From Alitta virens (lineage: Eukaryota; Annelida; Polychaeta; Phyllodocida; Nereididae), in NCBI GenBank assembly GCA_932294295.1, contig OW028584.1, positions 12,036,407 to 12,100,406 of the forward strand: 64,000 bases of DNA, in the 5' to 3' direction. A model generated the notes under the pieces. It was not told the origin of the DNA, ran no database searches, and worked only from the letters and a program-made list of their open reading frames with translations. This document shows positions 42,576-53,607 of this stretch, one piece after another (position 1 is the first letter of the stretch; each line of letters opens with the position of its first letter). A program made the position numbers and the translations under genes.

Positions 42576-42981
42576 CTAAAAATAACTGTTCCTCCCATCA
42601 TTTTCGAACTACTAGTTAATGAACAAGTATTTGGGAGGAGAAACTTCTGTCAATTTCTATCTGTAATAAATTAATGCCTAACTTATATTAGTCTGCATTA
42701 CTCAGTCAAAATGACAAGGCTTTTACAAACATGTTAATCATTATGACTAAAGGCATACATGCAGTTCTAAAGATGACTCATAACCTGCTATGTTAAAATG
42801 GCTATGTGGTCAGTCATTCTATACATACAGTCAAAACGTTTAATAAGGTGTAATATAATATACTTTAAAAGTGAAAGAGAAAAAAGCAACAAATTAATAG
42901 TATTCTGGATAGCAAAGACTGACAAAAATGAAAGTAGATATATAGAGATGACCAAATATAATTACCAGAATCTAATAAAAT

Positions 42982-43055
42982 GAGAGGTGTGGGACTTAGG
43001 ACCCACAAGTTATGTTTAACGTCGTTTTAAAGCATGCTAACCTTCCATCTCATCT
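42982..43055. mobile_element. MITE-F right-end fragment
   Basis: GAGAGGTGTGGGACTTAGGA, CCCACAAGTTATGTTTAAC, GCTAACCTTCCATCTC match the right end of the element at 24609. Confidence 0.65.
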
Positions 43056-43384
43056 ATAGCTAGCTACTTACTGACATCATTGCCACGAAGACTTTCATTG
43101 TTGACGATAGATATGGGTAAAAGAGCGGTTCATTGTGGTATACCTTGCGGCTCAAGATTAATGGCCAAATTTGCCCCTGGGAAGGACAGGGTGTTTTCAT
43201 CACGCTATTCAGGTACAGACTGCTGGGCACATCCTCTAACTTTCCCAAAATGGTGATAAAAGCTCTGCTCAGTGTTTATAAATCACAAATTGCCCTGTCC
43301 ATGGTGAAACACTGCGAGAGTGACTAAAAGCAAAGCCCACTAAATTAGGAGTACTAGTGAACCGCTTATATGTTAGATTCAGTT

Positions 43385-43650
43385 CTTTATAAGCTAAACT
43401 GAGCTAAACTGAGCTGAACTGAGCCAAACTGAACTAAAAAAAACAGTCTAAAACTGAGCTAAATTGAGCTACACTGAGCTAAATTGAGATACACTGTGCT
43501 ACACTGAGCTTAATTGAGATACACTGAGCTAAACTGAGTTAAATTGAGATACACTGAGCTACAATGAGCTAAATTGAAATACACTGAGCTACAATGAGCT
43601 AAATTGAGATACACTGAGCTATACTGAGCTATACTGAGCTAAAATAAAGT
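43385..43650. repeat. Decamer array AAACTGAGCT
   Basis: About 26 copies of a 10-mer (AAACTGAGCT, AAATTGAGAT, ACACTGAGCT). Its reverse complement, AGCTCAGTTT, is the same core as the array at 18738. From 43651 to 44585 I see only AT-rich unique sequence. Confidence 0.9.
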
Positions 43651-44585
43651 CTATTCATAGGTGTCTGATAAAAGCGGTGAATTAAGTGTCCTATACTGAT
43701 TAATACATAATTTGTATATTGACTTGCATATTATCTTTGTATATTAAATTTGCATAACAAACTTGCATATTCTCATTCGATGACTATATTTTCATAGTTT
43801 TGGATTACATGTTAAAGCATTCACTGGGCGTGAGGCCTTTAATTATTTCGTAAAAAACAACAGAAATTAAATGGAAACGATCCAAATTCTTTTCAGGAAT
43901 AATATTTGAAATACGTCGTATTTGGGAACAGCTTTCCATACCGAAGGTTAAAGTTGAATTCATTTGGATAAGACATCTACTGGACTATAATATTATGATG
44001 ATGAAGTAGTGTTGAAGAAATAATGACTATTATAAATACGATATCAGAAAAGCAAAATTCACTTTTAAATTAAATCATTGCCAAGAGTCTTGCGGACAGA
44101 AATTTTACAACAATTCTTCTTCTAAAGTTGCTTGCCAATCTCTGAGGCCTTCGCGTAACCCACCAGCTGTTTTTAAAATATGTTGGAACTGCAAAAATAA
44201 ATAAAAAACATTACGTAATAACCACCAAATGTTATTGTTGAATCAAAAGGTATGAAATCCTGTTTACGTTATGTTTCTTTCGAATCTGAGCCTGGATTTT
44301 ATTTCCAGTTCAGAAATTAAGACAATTGCCTGTGGTTGAATTTTTCGGTTGATATTAAAAGAGGAAACCCCTTCAATAACTTGGTTACCTGGCACTGTTT
44401 AGATTTAGAGTTTGAAGTTGTTATTTTAATACAAATGTCAGCTCCACTATTTTTGTAATTATATGCTTGATGGCAGTGCTCAATCTTTAGTTTCAACATG
44501 TCGATTTAAAATATACCATGCAAAACAATTTCTTTAACTGGCTCTGTATATTTGATGCACCGTTTGGCATTGCTCTAATGTCTGC

Positions 44586-44826
44586 TATGGCTGGGTTGTC
44601 TAGTGGTAAGGCTTTCGCCTGCTCCTCTGAAGGACCCGGGTTCAATCCCAGGCCCGGGCACACTTCATGAGCGACATCTCAGTTGGATGTCGGATGAGAC
44701 GGTCCCTAGTATGCAGTTTGTATGCTGAGGCAAGTAAAAGATCCCACCCATGGGGTAAATGTGTAACATGGGTGGACTCATCCTCTCACCTCATCAATCA
44801 ACCCTCCATCTTCTATCTATCTATCT
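44586..44826 (+). repeat. SINE-B1 copy
   Basis: Head GGCTGGGTTGTCTAGTGGTA, B box CCCGGGTTCAATCCCAGG, core TTTGTATGCTGAGGCAAGTA, end CCATCTTCTATCTATCTATC. Short ATCT tail. Confidence 0.85.
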
Positions 44827-45033
44827 TGCTTAATGTTGTTTGGCGTAAATGCATGAAATTAGCATGTTACGGATTAATCTATTTAAAAAGTGATTATTTT
44901 GTATTGTGGTAGACTGAAGTTTAGTCTTTCAGTTTTAGCTTGAGTCAGTTGACCACTAGTTACTAGCTGGAGATGTAAACACAAACCTTAGTTACAGGAA
45001 TTTCCCACCCTACACGGGCTCTTGTCTTGCAAG

Positions 45034-45151
45034 CCAATCAACCAGCTCTGTCTTTCTCCTAATTGGCAGTTGCTCCCCACTACAATGGCCACGTGACCTC
45101 ATCAATTGTCATTACCCCCAGCATCTGAGAGGAAACGTCGCCTCTTCCAAT
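45034..45151. promoter_or_regulatory. Promoter-like island: three CCAAT boxes and CACGTGAC
   Basis: CCAAT at 45034-45038, ATTGG (reverse CCAAT) at 45062-45066, CACGTGAC at 45090-45097 and CCAAT at 45147-45151, followed by TTTAGCGCGTG at about 45161. It is not part of any repeat family seen here and is GC-richer than its surroundings. The direction is undetermined; it lies 2.2 kb upstream of the terminal exon at 47396. Confidence 0.4.
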
Positions 45152-45764
45152 AGCTACGAATTTAGCGCGTGTCACATACTATAGGTAGGGAGTTTTCTCC
45201 AATCCAGGCACTCATGCACACCTGCTTACGAAGTGACCAAATTATTTACATTTGTTTTCAGTGAAATTAAGTATATGGCGCAATTGTTAAGCGAAACCTT
45301 TAAATCGTTGTCAACGGTGATAACTGTCAAGAAATGATGACATCACTAAAAGTGAAATGTGTTTATTTATATAAATGTACATTTTATTAATTTGTTAAAA
45401 CATTCTTTGGCACATGTCACTTTTACTAATACCATTCGTCATGCTTAAAATAATTAGGTTAACCAAGTATACTCTCTGTCAACTAAACAAGCTCTAATTA
45501 CTTTCGTATCAATCTGGATTTGAGTGCAATTTATAAATACATGTGGTACGTGAAATGGCAGTAATTGTCGTATTTTGCGTCGTATTTTGCTGTAACTTAA
45601 GAATGTGTCCATATTTTTGTCTTCTCTCAGTGTGGCCCTATTTTTTTTTAATGATATTTATCATTGTTAAATGCAGTAAAGAAGTTGTGACAAAATGGGT
45701 GTCCCTTGACCAATTATTTTTCCAATTCACGACTGTCCAACAATCACCCCTGATAACATGCTAC

Positions 45765-45848
45765 GTCGGCCCAACGTTGGCCTGGTGTTGGCCCGACGTC
45801 GCCCACATAGGGCCGACGTCAATATGATGTCAAATGCTATCGGGTACC
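45765..45848. mobile_element. MITE-I-related GGCCAACGTTGG element
   Basis: CGTCGGCCCAACGTTGGCC, GGCCCGACGTCGCCC, GGGCCGACGTC, ending AATGCTATCGGG. Related degenerate stretches occur at about 25690-25770, 53018-53180 and 54100-54172. Confidence 0.55.
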
Positions 45849-46084
45849 CTGCTTTTGTTTCCTTTTTTGTCGTATAAATTCATTCCATTATTATCGTTGA
45901 AAGTGTGAAAACAATAATAGAGTTGTTGGATATGCTACTTACAGTTCAGCTAAGTTGCTATAATAAATAGTACTTAAATGAAAGATAATATATAAATTCG
46001 AGGCGTTATATCTGTCAATAGAAATCATTGGCGATCAATTCGACTTAAACGATTCCCACCCAGCTCCAATTAGATCTAAGTCCT

Positions 46085-46330
46085 TACTCCATTGTTTCAT
46101 TGAAGAAGGCAAAAAGCCTGCCTTAGTGTAATGTGGTTGCCTTGGCAGCAGTGTGTCCTTGCTGTTTCCTTGGCAACATATTGATGGCTCCATGACCTTG
46201 GCATTCCATGTGATCTATTTCCGCTTTGCCTGCCGGGCCTCTGCAGTCTTGACACCATACCAGGATTACTGCAGTCTAATCTCCAAGCCCATTGCAGGGC
46301 TCTACATGTACTCATAACTACTTGCAATTG
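46085..46330. other. GC-richer island open on both strands
   Basis: The plus strand is open for about 61 codons ending SLISKPIAGLYMYS and the minus strand for 90. There are pyrimidine-rich AG sites (for example TTGCCTGCCGGGCCTCTGCAG). No family recognised; it could hide a short exon or be a conserved non-coding element. Confidence 0.25.
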
Positions 46331-46429
46331 CCAAAGTCCTATAGACATGTAACAGTTCATGTTGAGCAAAAGTAATCACTGATTGATCTGACTTTGGCTT
46401 GTATGGTTTGATTGACTGTCTGGCTAAGC

Positions 46430-47025
46430 ATAGCATATACTGTCTTGTACTGTCGGGTATTGTCTTGTATTGTCTTGTATTATCATGTATTTCCTGTATT
46501 GTCCTGTATTATCTTGTATTATCTTGTATTGTCCTGTATTGTCTGGTCTTTTATTGTCTTGTATTGTCTTGTCCCATCTTGAACTGTCTTAAAATGTCTT
46601 GAACTGGCTTGTATTGTCTTGCACTGTCTTGCACTGTCTTGCACTGTCTTGCACTGTCTTGCACTGTCTTGCACTGTCTTGCACTGTCTTGCATTGTTTT
46701 GTACTGTTTTGTACTATTTTGTACTATTTTGTATTGTCTTGTCTTGTACTGTCTTGTACTGTCTTGTACTGTCATGTACTGTCTTGCACTGTCTTGTATT
46801 GTCTGGTACTGTTTTGTATTGTCTTTTCTTGTACTGTCTTGTACTTTCTTGTATTGTCTTTTATTGTCTTGTAATGTCTTGTACTGTCTTGTGTTATTTT
46901 GTACTGTCTTTTCTTGTACTTTCTTGTATTGTCTTGTACCGTCTTGTATTGTCTTGTATCGTCTTGTACTGTCTTGTATTGTCTTTTATTGTCTTGTATT
47001 GTCTTGTACTGTCTTGTATTGACCC
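46430..47025. repeat. Decamer array CTGTCTTGTA
   Basis: About 59 copies of a 10-mer (CTGTCTTGTA, TTGTCTTGTA, CTGTCTTGCA). The GCA variant forms a block of about eight at 46620-46690. Several frames are open through the array and are artefacts. The right end runs into a reversed SINE-B2 3' end at 47026-47085 (GACCCAGTGCTACTAG, ATCAGCTTATATGACCAGCT). Confidence 0.9.
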
Positions 47026-47395
47026 AGTGCTACTAGTTTAAAGCATAATCAGCTTATATGACCAGCTGCAACAGACAGTGTTTCAGAATGCTTGGAAATT
47101 CAGGAGTACCACTTGTGCTAATCCATAAATATCCATGGGAATTCTTGGGCTATCCATAAAGTTTTATGCGACGCTCAAAAGCTTTCCGCTCCCACACAAA
47201 ATGTTCATAATAACCTTTGTCAACACAATAGAATGTTATCCAAAATTGGCTAAATGTCATAACTCCCACACCATACTCACAGCCACTGAGATACAGAGCA
47301 ATAAAAATCAATTTATGTTATTATAAAAAGTACTTAAGTGTACAGGATTACCAGCATCAGAATAAGGATATCTTTTAGTGTCCTTTTATCTATAG

Positions 47396-47565
47396 GTAGT
47401 AAACAAAATAAAGTAGTGGATACATATTTAGAAGAACTTGGGACCATTTTAGGACAAGGTGTTGTCATTATCGAGTGGCCGCACATGGATGGAAGGAGGA
47501 ATGCTGCATGCACAGACCTCTCAGACAGTGTGAGGGATGCTATTGCTTCTACTAAATTTCACTGA
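47396..47565 (+). CDS. Candidate terminal coding exon of an unidentified gene
   Basis: A pyrimidine-rich acceptor (TCTTTTAGTGTCCTTTTATC, TATAG) ends at 47395. Two bases and 55 codons follow, reading SKQNKVVDTYLEELGTILGQ, then GVVIIEWPHMDGRRNAACTD, LSDSVRDAIASTKFH, TGA at 47563-47565. AATAAA at 47603-47608 lies only 38 bases past the stop. The peptide looks like a folded soluble domain end with mixed codon use. The entry phase (needs 1 nt) fits exon 22855-23116 as well as an unseen exon, so it may be an alternative 3' exon of that gene or the end of a separate nested gene. Family not recognised. Confidence 0.5.
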
Positions 47566-47640
47566 AAACCCAAATTGTCTACTTTTTTGAGCATTGAATT
47601 TAAATAAAATATGATACCCACATTTGCATGAATAAATGAA
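47566..47640 (+). terminator. Polyadenylation signal AATAAA
   Basis: AATAAA at 47603-47608 within AATTTAAATAAAATATG, shortly after the TGA. The cleavage site is not determined. Confidence 0.5.
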
Positions 47641-47975
47641 TGAATGAAGGGATGAATGAAGGGATGAAAGAATGACAGATGTCTCAAATTTTACCTAAAA
47701 GGAAGATAATTAACAAGGTGAAAAAGATTTTAGATTCTATTGCTTGCATATGTAACAATTGACAATCGAGCATGCACTAGGGTATGATTCATAGCCAACA
47801 AGAGAGTGGGAATATATATTTTCTTTAATTTCGGATTTCATACTATATTGAAAAAGAGGGGAATTTTGTAACTGTCTGTTTGTTTAGCAAATTCATGTCT
47901 TACACTACCGACAAAGTGTAAATATTATTATACCGAAAATTATAATCATGAACTTGAGCTGAAATTCATTTTTAA

Positions 47976-48052
47976 TAAGTTGAGTGTCCTGACTTACATG
48001 ACGTCCTCTGGAGTTAAGTTTCCATGTCTATAAGATTGGCTGTAAAATTACA
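47976..48052. mobile_element. MITE-D right-end fragment
   Basis: GAGTGTCCTGACTTACATGA, CGTCCTCTGGAGTTAAGTTT, CCATGTCTATAAGATTGGCT, GTAAA. Confidence 0.65.
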
Positions 48053-48298
48053 TTTCCCTCTTAAATCAAAACAAGTCACCTTATAATGGTTGAAAATACT
48101 GTGATACCAAATATTTGTGAAAGAGGTTATGGAATTATTTCAATGTATCTGATGTTAAGATGTGCAAATGCTTCCTTATTCACCTTTATTCATCTGATGA
48201 GAGTCATCCAAAATGATGCCATAATCAGGCCTCGTGTCTTGTCGGTAAATTGATATTTACAACCCATATGGCAGTTTGGTATATACAGAGGAATCACG

Positions 48299-48493
48299 AG
48301 GGTGGGTTGGTGGATGGATTAGGGCTTTACGTCCGGCATTTCTGCACCTGATGGACTAATTAGGACAAGCAGGGACCATGGCAATGAGATGATGAACGAA
48401 ACAGCCATCCTACTTAGGCTCGACCAGGAATTAAACCCGGGACCCAGTGGTTGGAAGCCCAGCGAGCTACCACTAATTTAGGCTTTCACCCCT
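48299..48493 (-). repeat. SINE-A copy (reverse)
   Basis: GGGTGGGTTGGTGGATGGAT, CGTCCGGCATTTCTGCACC, reversed head to AATTTAGGCTTTCACCCC. The target duplication is unclear. From 48494 to 49341 no feature is supported. Confidence 0.85.
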
Positions 48494-49351
48494 CAGAAGA
48501 ACAACAAACCAAAATCAATTTTCCCTGGCACTCGGTTGAAAGAGCATGCCCCTGCTTGTCATTGTTGATTATAACTAGCGAATACCTTTTTTATTTATGT
48601 TTATTTAATTAGTGGCGAATGACTTTGAGGGATGTTTTATTGATCCACATCTTTTGAATACAGTTGGCTAGCAGTAAGAATCAATACTCAGGAAGAGTCC
48701 TTTCTCGAAGGTGAGCCTTTCCATCATCTGTGTCTAAGATGACAGAACAGAGATTATGGGGATGGCAAGACATGGTCACAGTTCTGCCTCATTAGTTTGA
48801 GCTTGGATCCCTTGGATCCCTAATTGGACAGAACAAAGATACTGCATTATATTCATCTCCATCATGACCTTTTGAGTATAAATATCCCAGAGTGAATATC
48901 CATTAGAGTAGCTGGTACAATGGACTGTCATCTTAGCAATTTTGATGTTGTCTTGAATACATATATATAACGTGGTCATTATTCATGAAAGATTCAAGAC
49001 GTTCTATTTACTGACAATAAATGGCAATGTGCAGACCCCTAAAAGACACAAAGTGTTGCTCCCATGAGAGACACCAATTACATGTTAAATAATACATGCA
49101 CATTTTTAACTGTCAAAGAGTGTGAAGTATAGTGAAACATGTGATCGAACCTAGGAATAATGGACTACAACTTCTTAAAATGTAAAGAAAGTATATAAAC
49201 TGGAAAAGCAAACGTTTTTGACAGTTCAACTGGTCCCAAAACTACGGGAACTCCCGATCCCTCATCTCTATACCCAAAGAGGTCTAACATGTAAGTTATA
49301 CATGCGCGTAAGTTATATATGTAACATCATAATCATAATTACAACTCAGAC

Positions 49352-49543
49352 GGGGTGGGGGCCAAGCTCAGTGGTAGCGCCCTGGGCTTCCAACCACTGG
49401 ATACCGGGTTCAATTCCCGGTCAAGCCTAAGTTGGATGGCTGCTTCATCCTCAATCTCATTGCTATGGTCCCTGCCTGTCCTAATTAGCCCATCAGGTGA
49501 AGAAATACAGGACGTAAAGCCCTATTCCAACCACCCACTATTT
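49352..49543 (+). repeat. SINE-A copy with 10-bp target duplication
   Basis: GGGGTGGGGGCCAAGCTCAG to CCAACCACCCACTATTT; CAACTCAGAC at 49342-49351 and 49544-49553. Confidence 0.9.
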
Positions 49544-49636
49544 CAACTCAGACTACAATAAGCTCTTGAGGGTTTTTTTTATTAATAAATGATCTCTAAG
49601 TCCCCTTGGTCATATTTTGGTAACATTAGACATGTA

Positions 49637-49939
49637 CAGTTAGTTATTAAAAATGACCTGTCAAATTGAAACTAGACAAAGTTAGGCAACTTCTGCTATA
49701 CTATGCTACCTGCCACTAAATGGAACTGTCTCGCACTAGCTGGCTACTCAAAGCAGATCTTAAAGTACATATTTATGCATTTCTGACATTTGCCAAGGTT
49801 ATATATATTTTTCAGTGATGGTAGGTATTAGCAGACTATTAGCTAGAAGTAGACAGAAGCAGCTGGTTTTAGTCAGTTATAGTTACGGCCAGAAGTGGCT
49901 ACAGCGGTCTAGAGTCGACCATATTTATGAAACTAACTA
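49637..49939. mobile_element. MITE-C copy 4
   Basis: CAGTTAGTTATTAAAAATGA to TTATGAAACTAACTA with TA on both sides (49635-49636, 49940-49941). From 49942 to 50790 I see only unique AT-rich sequence. Confidence 0.8.
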
Positions 49940-50804
49940 TATTACAAATTGTCCAGGATAAGCTAAGAGTTGAATGTACTCATGCCTGATATGTGTGGTT
50001 AATTGAAAAGCAAAACAGTCTGCTCGCCCCACGTGTGACTAGCTTCTACTTCAGAGACTTTTCAGTGCACAGCAAAGAAAAATATCAATACTTTTCCATA
50101 ACGATTTGATCATTTGAGTGAACTGAGATATCTTGTATATTTCTGACTCATATGCCTTTGATGGAGGCCCAAGATGTAAGTAAATTGGGTACATCAAACC
50201 CCGGGTTAAGAAAGATCTCTGCCGGAGGCCTGGTTACTGCAGCTTTGAAGTGAATTGATAGAATTAGGCATCTCAGTCGATCACAGGATGTACTCCCTAC
50301 TCGGGCTGATCACTTACAATCTATAGATAACAGTGTTGAAGACAGGTCACTATAAAACGCAGTGCAAACATTAATTCTTCCAATGTTTACATAGTTTTCA
50401 ATTTGAGGGAAAATATATTCTCCAGAGTTCCACGCGTTACATTTTATTTTATTTGATGTACTTGTATTTTGATTTTTACTGGTTTTATTTATTTACTGAT
50501 ATACTGAGAGAGATGATTGTGGTTTTTTGCTTTTATTGTTTGCACACAAAGATTTTCATTGTTTTATTTAACTTCATCGAAATCCAGGTTAATAGGTAAG
50601 ATTATTGCAAATGGATTTAATCATCTTTGATTTTACCTAAACTTTCAAATTTGATATAATTGCCTAGTTACAGTTTTAACCGTTAAAAATTATATGACCT
50701 TCATTAATTAAAAACGGCCTCATAATTATATATATATCTTAATTTGTGACATGTGCATTCATCATCTAATAATACATGATATCTAAGGCAAATATTGAAG
50801 ATAC

Positions 50805-51152
50805 ATATGCAATATGGTTTCAGGTCTATTATATATCAAGGTGCTTTGATTTGGAATTCCTTACCTGTTGAACTAAAACGAGTAGACGATTTAGCTAAGT
50901 TTAAAGATTTATTAAGACGTTTTAATTCCTTAGAAAGGTGTAATTGTGGATCATGTATAATCTGTCAGCAAAACAATTTATGATCATTGTGTAGTTAAGT
51001 CATAATCTCATTCTAATCATCTGTATATATATCTTCTTTCATTGTTATTGTTATTTTTACCAGTCGGCAAAAAGCTTTATAGCTTATGTTTTATTGTTTT
51101 GTTTCGCACCTCCGACTATAAATAAAGTTTTATCCCATCTTATCTTATCTTA
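50805..51152 (+). mobile_element. 5'-truncated LINE: ORF2 C-terminus, 3' UTR and TCTTA tail
   Basis: Reads QYGFRSIIYQGALIWNSLPV, ELKRVDDLAKFKDLLRRFNS, LERCNCGSCIICQQNNL and stop at 50981-50983. SIIYQGALIWNSLP...FK..LRR is the typical extreme C-terminus of CR1/L2/Jockey-type LINE proteins, and a CxCxxCxxC-like cluster (CNCGSCIIC) follows. The 3' UTR (GTTTCGCACCTCCGACTATA) ends AATAAAGTTTTATCCCATCT followed by TTATCTTATCTTAT, the expected pentamer tail. The reverse transcriptase and endonuclease are missing, so it is a dead insertion. Confidence 0.8.
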
Positions 51153-51231
51153 TATAATATAAAATATATCTTTCACCGTTATGCCACAGTGCAACGAACC
51201 CAAATGTGTTCTCTCAAACCGCATCAGTAGC

Positions 51232-51258
51232 ATCAGTAGCAGCAGCAGCAGCAGCAGT
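51232..51258. repeat. AGC triplet tract
   Basis: (AGC)n with AGT interruptions; gives a Ser run in one frame. The following GC-richer stretch to 51390 shows no supportable exon, and 51391-51953 is unique sequence. Confidence 0.8.
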
Positions 51259-51953
51259 TGCAAAATACTTGGTTGCATGGTCAGCATGCGGACCTGTCCT
51301 GTCCTAGCCTCAATTCATCACAAGTCTAAGCTGGCCAACAGGAAACTGCAGAGGACCACAGCCTCTGGTAACTGTCTAGCCTGTTAATTATTTAGCTCAG
51401 GCTACCTACTTCATTATAACCTACGCTCTTCTCTCCACTACACGTGTCAAAAAAGCATCATCTTGAAACTGCATAAGAGCAGTCCTTATTGCAACTAATC
51501 TAATTGAGGCTTCTTTTTTGCTAAGTAAACCCATTATGTACAGCATACCATTAGCACTGCAGATAGGAAGAGCACCTGGGACAGAGCATCGCCAAATATA
51601 ATATATTTGCAATCTCTTTGTGACTTTCTTGCTCAGTTTGTAGTACCAATGAACGACGAATTTTAACTTAAGCTTGACATACAGGAAAATATTATTTCTT
51701 TATTTATTTATTGTAAACCTCTAATATTGGGGGAAAATAAGAATGAAAGTAACAATTACAAAAGTACCTAAAAACATGTGAAAGAACACAAAAACCTTTA
51801 AGGGTGGGGCCCAGTTTAAAAACCATTTGTTAACAGATTTCCCATAACATGCTCATCAGTTATCATGGAAAAGCAAAAATTTTAATGAGTGATGTAGGCT
51901 ACTGGATACACAATTTTCATGATGAAGAGCTGTTCAATTAAATGCGGCTTCTA

Positions 51954-52094
51954 CATGGCCAAATGTGCCATGTGCGTTCTCCATGCGTTTGGATAAACGC
52001 ATGTAAAAAGCATGGTTTTCAGCTCGTATAATTAGGCAAAAACCATGCGTTTATCCTTCTCATGGAAAAAACGCACATGGCACTTTTGGCCATG
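51954..52094. mobile_element. MITE-P copy e
   Basis: CATGGCCAAATGTGCCATGT to CACTTTTGGCCATG; TA at 51952-51953 and 52095-52096. Confidence 0.85.
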
Positions 52095-52217
52095 TACAGG
52101 AGAAATTCCAAGATTAACAAGCTTACCAATCACGATGTCTTTAACATATTTACCAGCTACCATAAAGGAAGCTAAATCGGAACATTATAATCGTAACAAC
52201 GGCGTTTCAACGTATTC

Positions 52218-52570
52218 GAATCCCAGCTTGATGTCGATCGCATGAAACGTTAAATTGGAGGCGTACTCTGTGTCTATGCTGAGGCAAGTAAATAGACCCT
52301 ACCCATGGGGTAAATGTGTAACATGGTGTGGACTACAAGCCTCATCATCTCATCATTACGTCTGCCTCCGGCAGCTGGTCATATAAGCTGACTAAGCTTC
52401 AGACCCAGTAGCAATGAGACATATGTAAACTTCTCTAGTTGTTCCGGCAAGTAAATGTGTACCATGGTGTGGACTCCGAGCCTTATCATCTCATCATTGC
52501 ATCTGCCTCTGGCAGCTGTTCATATAAGCTGACTAAGCTTCAGACAAAGTAGCATTGAGACATAGACATA
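52218..52570 (+). repeat. SINE-B2 copy with duplicated 3' half
   Basis: First unit: ATCCCAGCTTGATGTCGATC, CTCTGTGTCTATGCTGAGGC, TCATTACGTCTGCCTCCGGC, CTAAGCTTCAGACCCAGTAG, AATGAGACAT (to about 52430). Then a second 3' half (about 52448-52570) from GGCAAGTAAATGTGTACCAT to AGTAGCATTGAGACATAGAC. It shows the intact B2 3' end without a large array. Confidence 0.8.
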
Positions 52571-53269
52571 TAGACACAGACAAACACAAATATTCGTCTA
52601 AAGAATGACACAGCATTTTTTTATATGTAAACTTCCGCAGGGTAGAGCGTAACTGATTTCATTTGAAGAAAGTTATCAGCATTGAACATTCTGACAGTCT
52701 CTCTAATCAGGCAACAGATGGTGAAATTTCATTCTGATATTGGTGACCACTGAATGCTTGCCTCAACTAATTGTCAGATTCTCATTGCAACATCACACAA
52801 TGTGGCGCTATGTGAATTTGTGTGTCATTAAACATTTGGAGACAAAGAGATAAAGGCAGTTTTCATAATTACCCCCATAGCTCAGTTAGAAGGCTTGACA
52901 TGTGTTAAATGCATTCCTCTTGAGGATAATTAAGTTGAGCCATGTTATAAATTAAGCCCACGACAATAAATGGACACCATCATCTATCAGAAATACAGAT
53001 GGTGGGCTACAGAAGTACTAAACAGTGACATTGGGCCAACACTGAGCCGATTTGACCAATATTACGCCTGGCCAGAGTTGGACTGTGCTTGATTTAGCAC
53101 GTCACCACAGCGCCAAAGCTAAGCCAATGTTGATAACACTGCACCAACATTGGGCCGATTTGGTTTGTTATCCGAGGAGAAACTTGATAGCGTGTCAACT
53201 GGTGTACTGAAACTGGGCCAATATATAGCTAATGTGGCTTGTTTATTTGTTTTAATTTTATGATTATTT

Positions 53270-53292
53270 GGGGGAGGGGGGGGGGGGGGATT
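53270..53292. repeat. G-rich tract
   Basis: GGGGGAGGGGG followed by about ten more G. The flanking unique sequence (52571-53542) has MITE-I-like GGGCCAACACTGAGCC stretches but no gene. Confidence 0.7.
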
Positions 53293-53542
53293 TTGTATAT
53301 CTTGATATTTAATTTATCGATGTACAGATACATTTTACATAGGTAAAATGCTCAGTAAAATGCTCAGTTAGTAAAACTGTTTTTCAGTAATAGATGAAAA
53401 GAGAATATGCACTTCCAATGGTTTATGCGTGACTTTGTGGCTATTACATGATTACTAGACCATTACAGCATGTCACATAGTTACATTTTCTTGATGTTGG
53501 GTAATGCTAACAATGAACTGAAAACCACACAAGTCACTGATA

Positions 53543-53607
53543 TGTTTTGACAGATCAGACGAGGTGGGTGTGTAGCACCCCCCACCAGAGTCTGATCTGT
53601 CAAAACA
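53543..53607. other. 65-nt hairpin with 18-bp perfect stem
   Basis: TGTTTTGACAGATCAGAC pairs exactly with GTCTGATCTGTCAAAACA, then after a small internal loop GGTGGG pairs with CCCACC around a short loop. The size fits a microRNA precursor or a small MITE. No other copy seen in this window. Confidence 0.5.

Noticed and set aside
46599..47041. Cys/Leu-rich frames of 90-140 codons
   Set aside because: Translation of the decamer array; three phases give similar junk.
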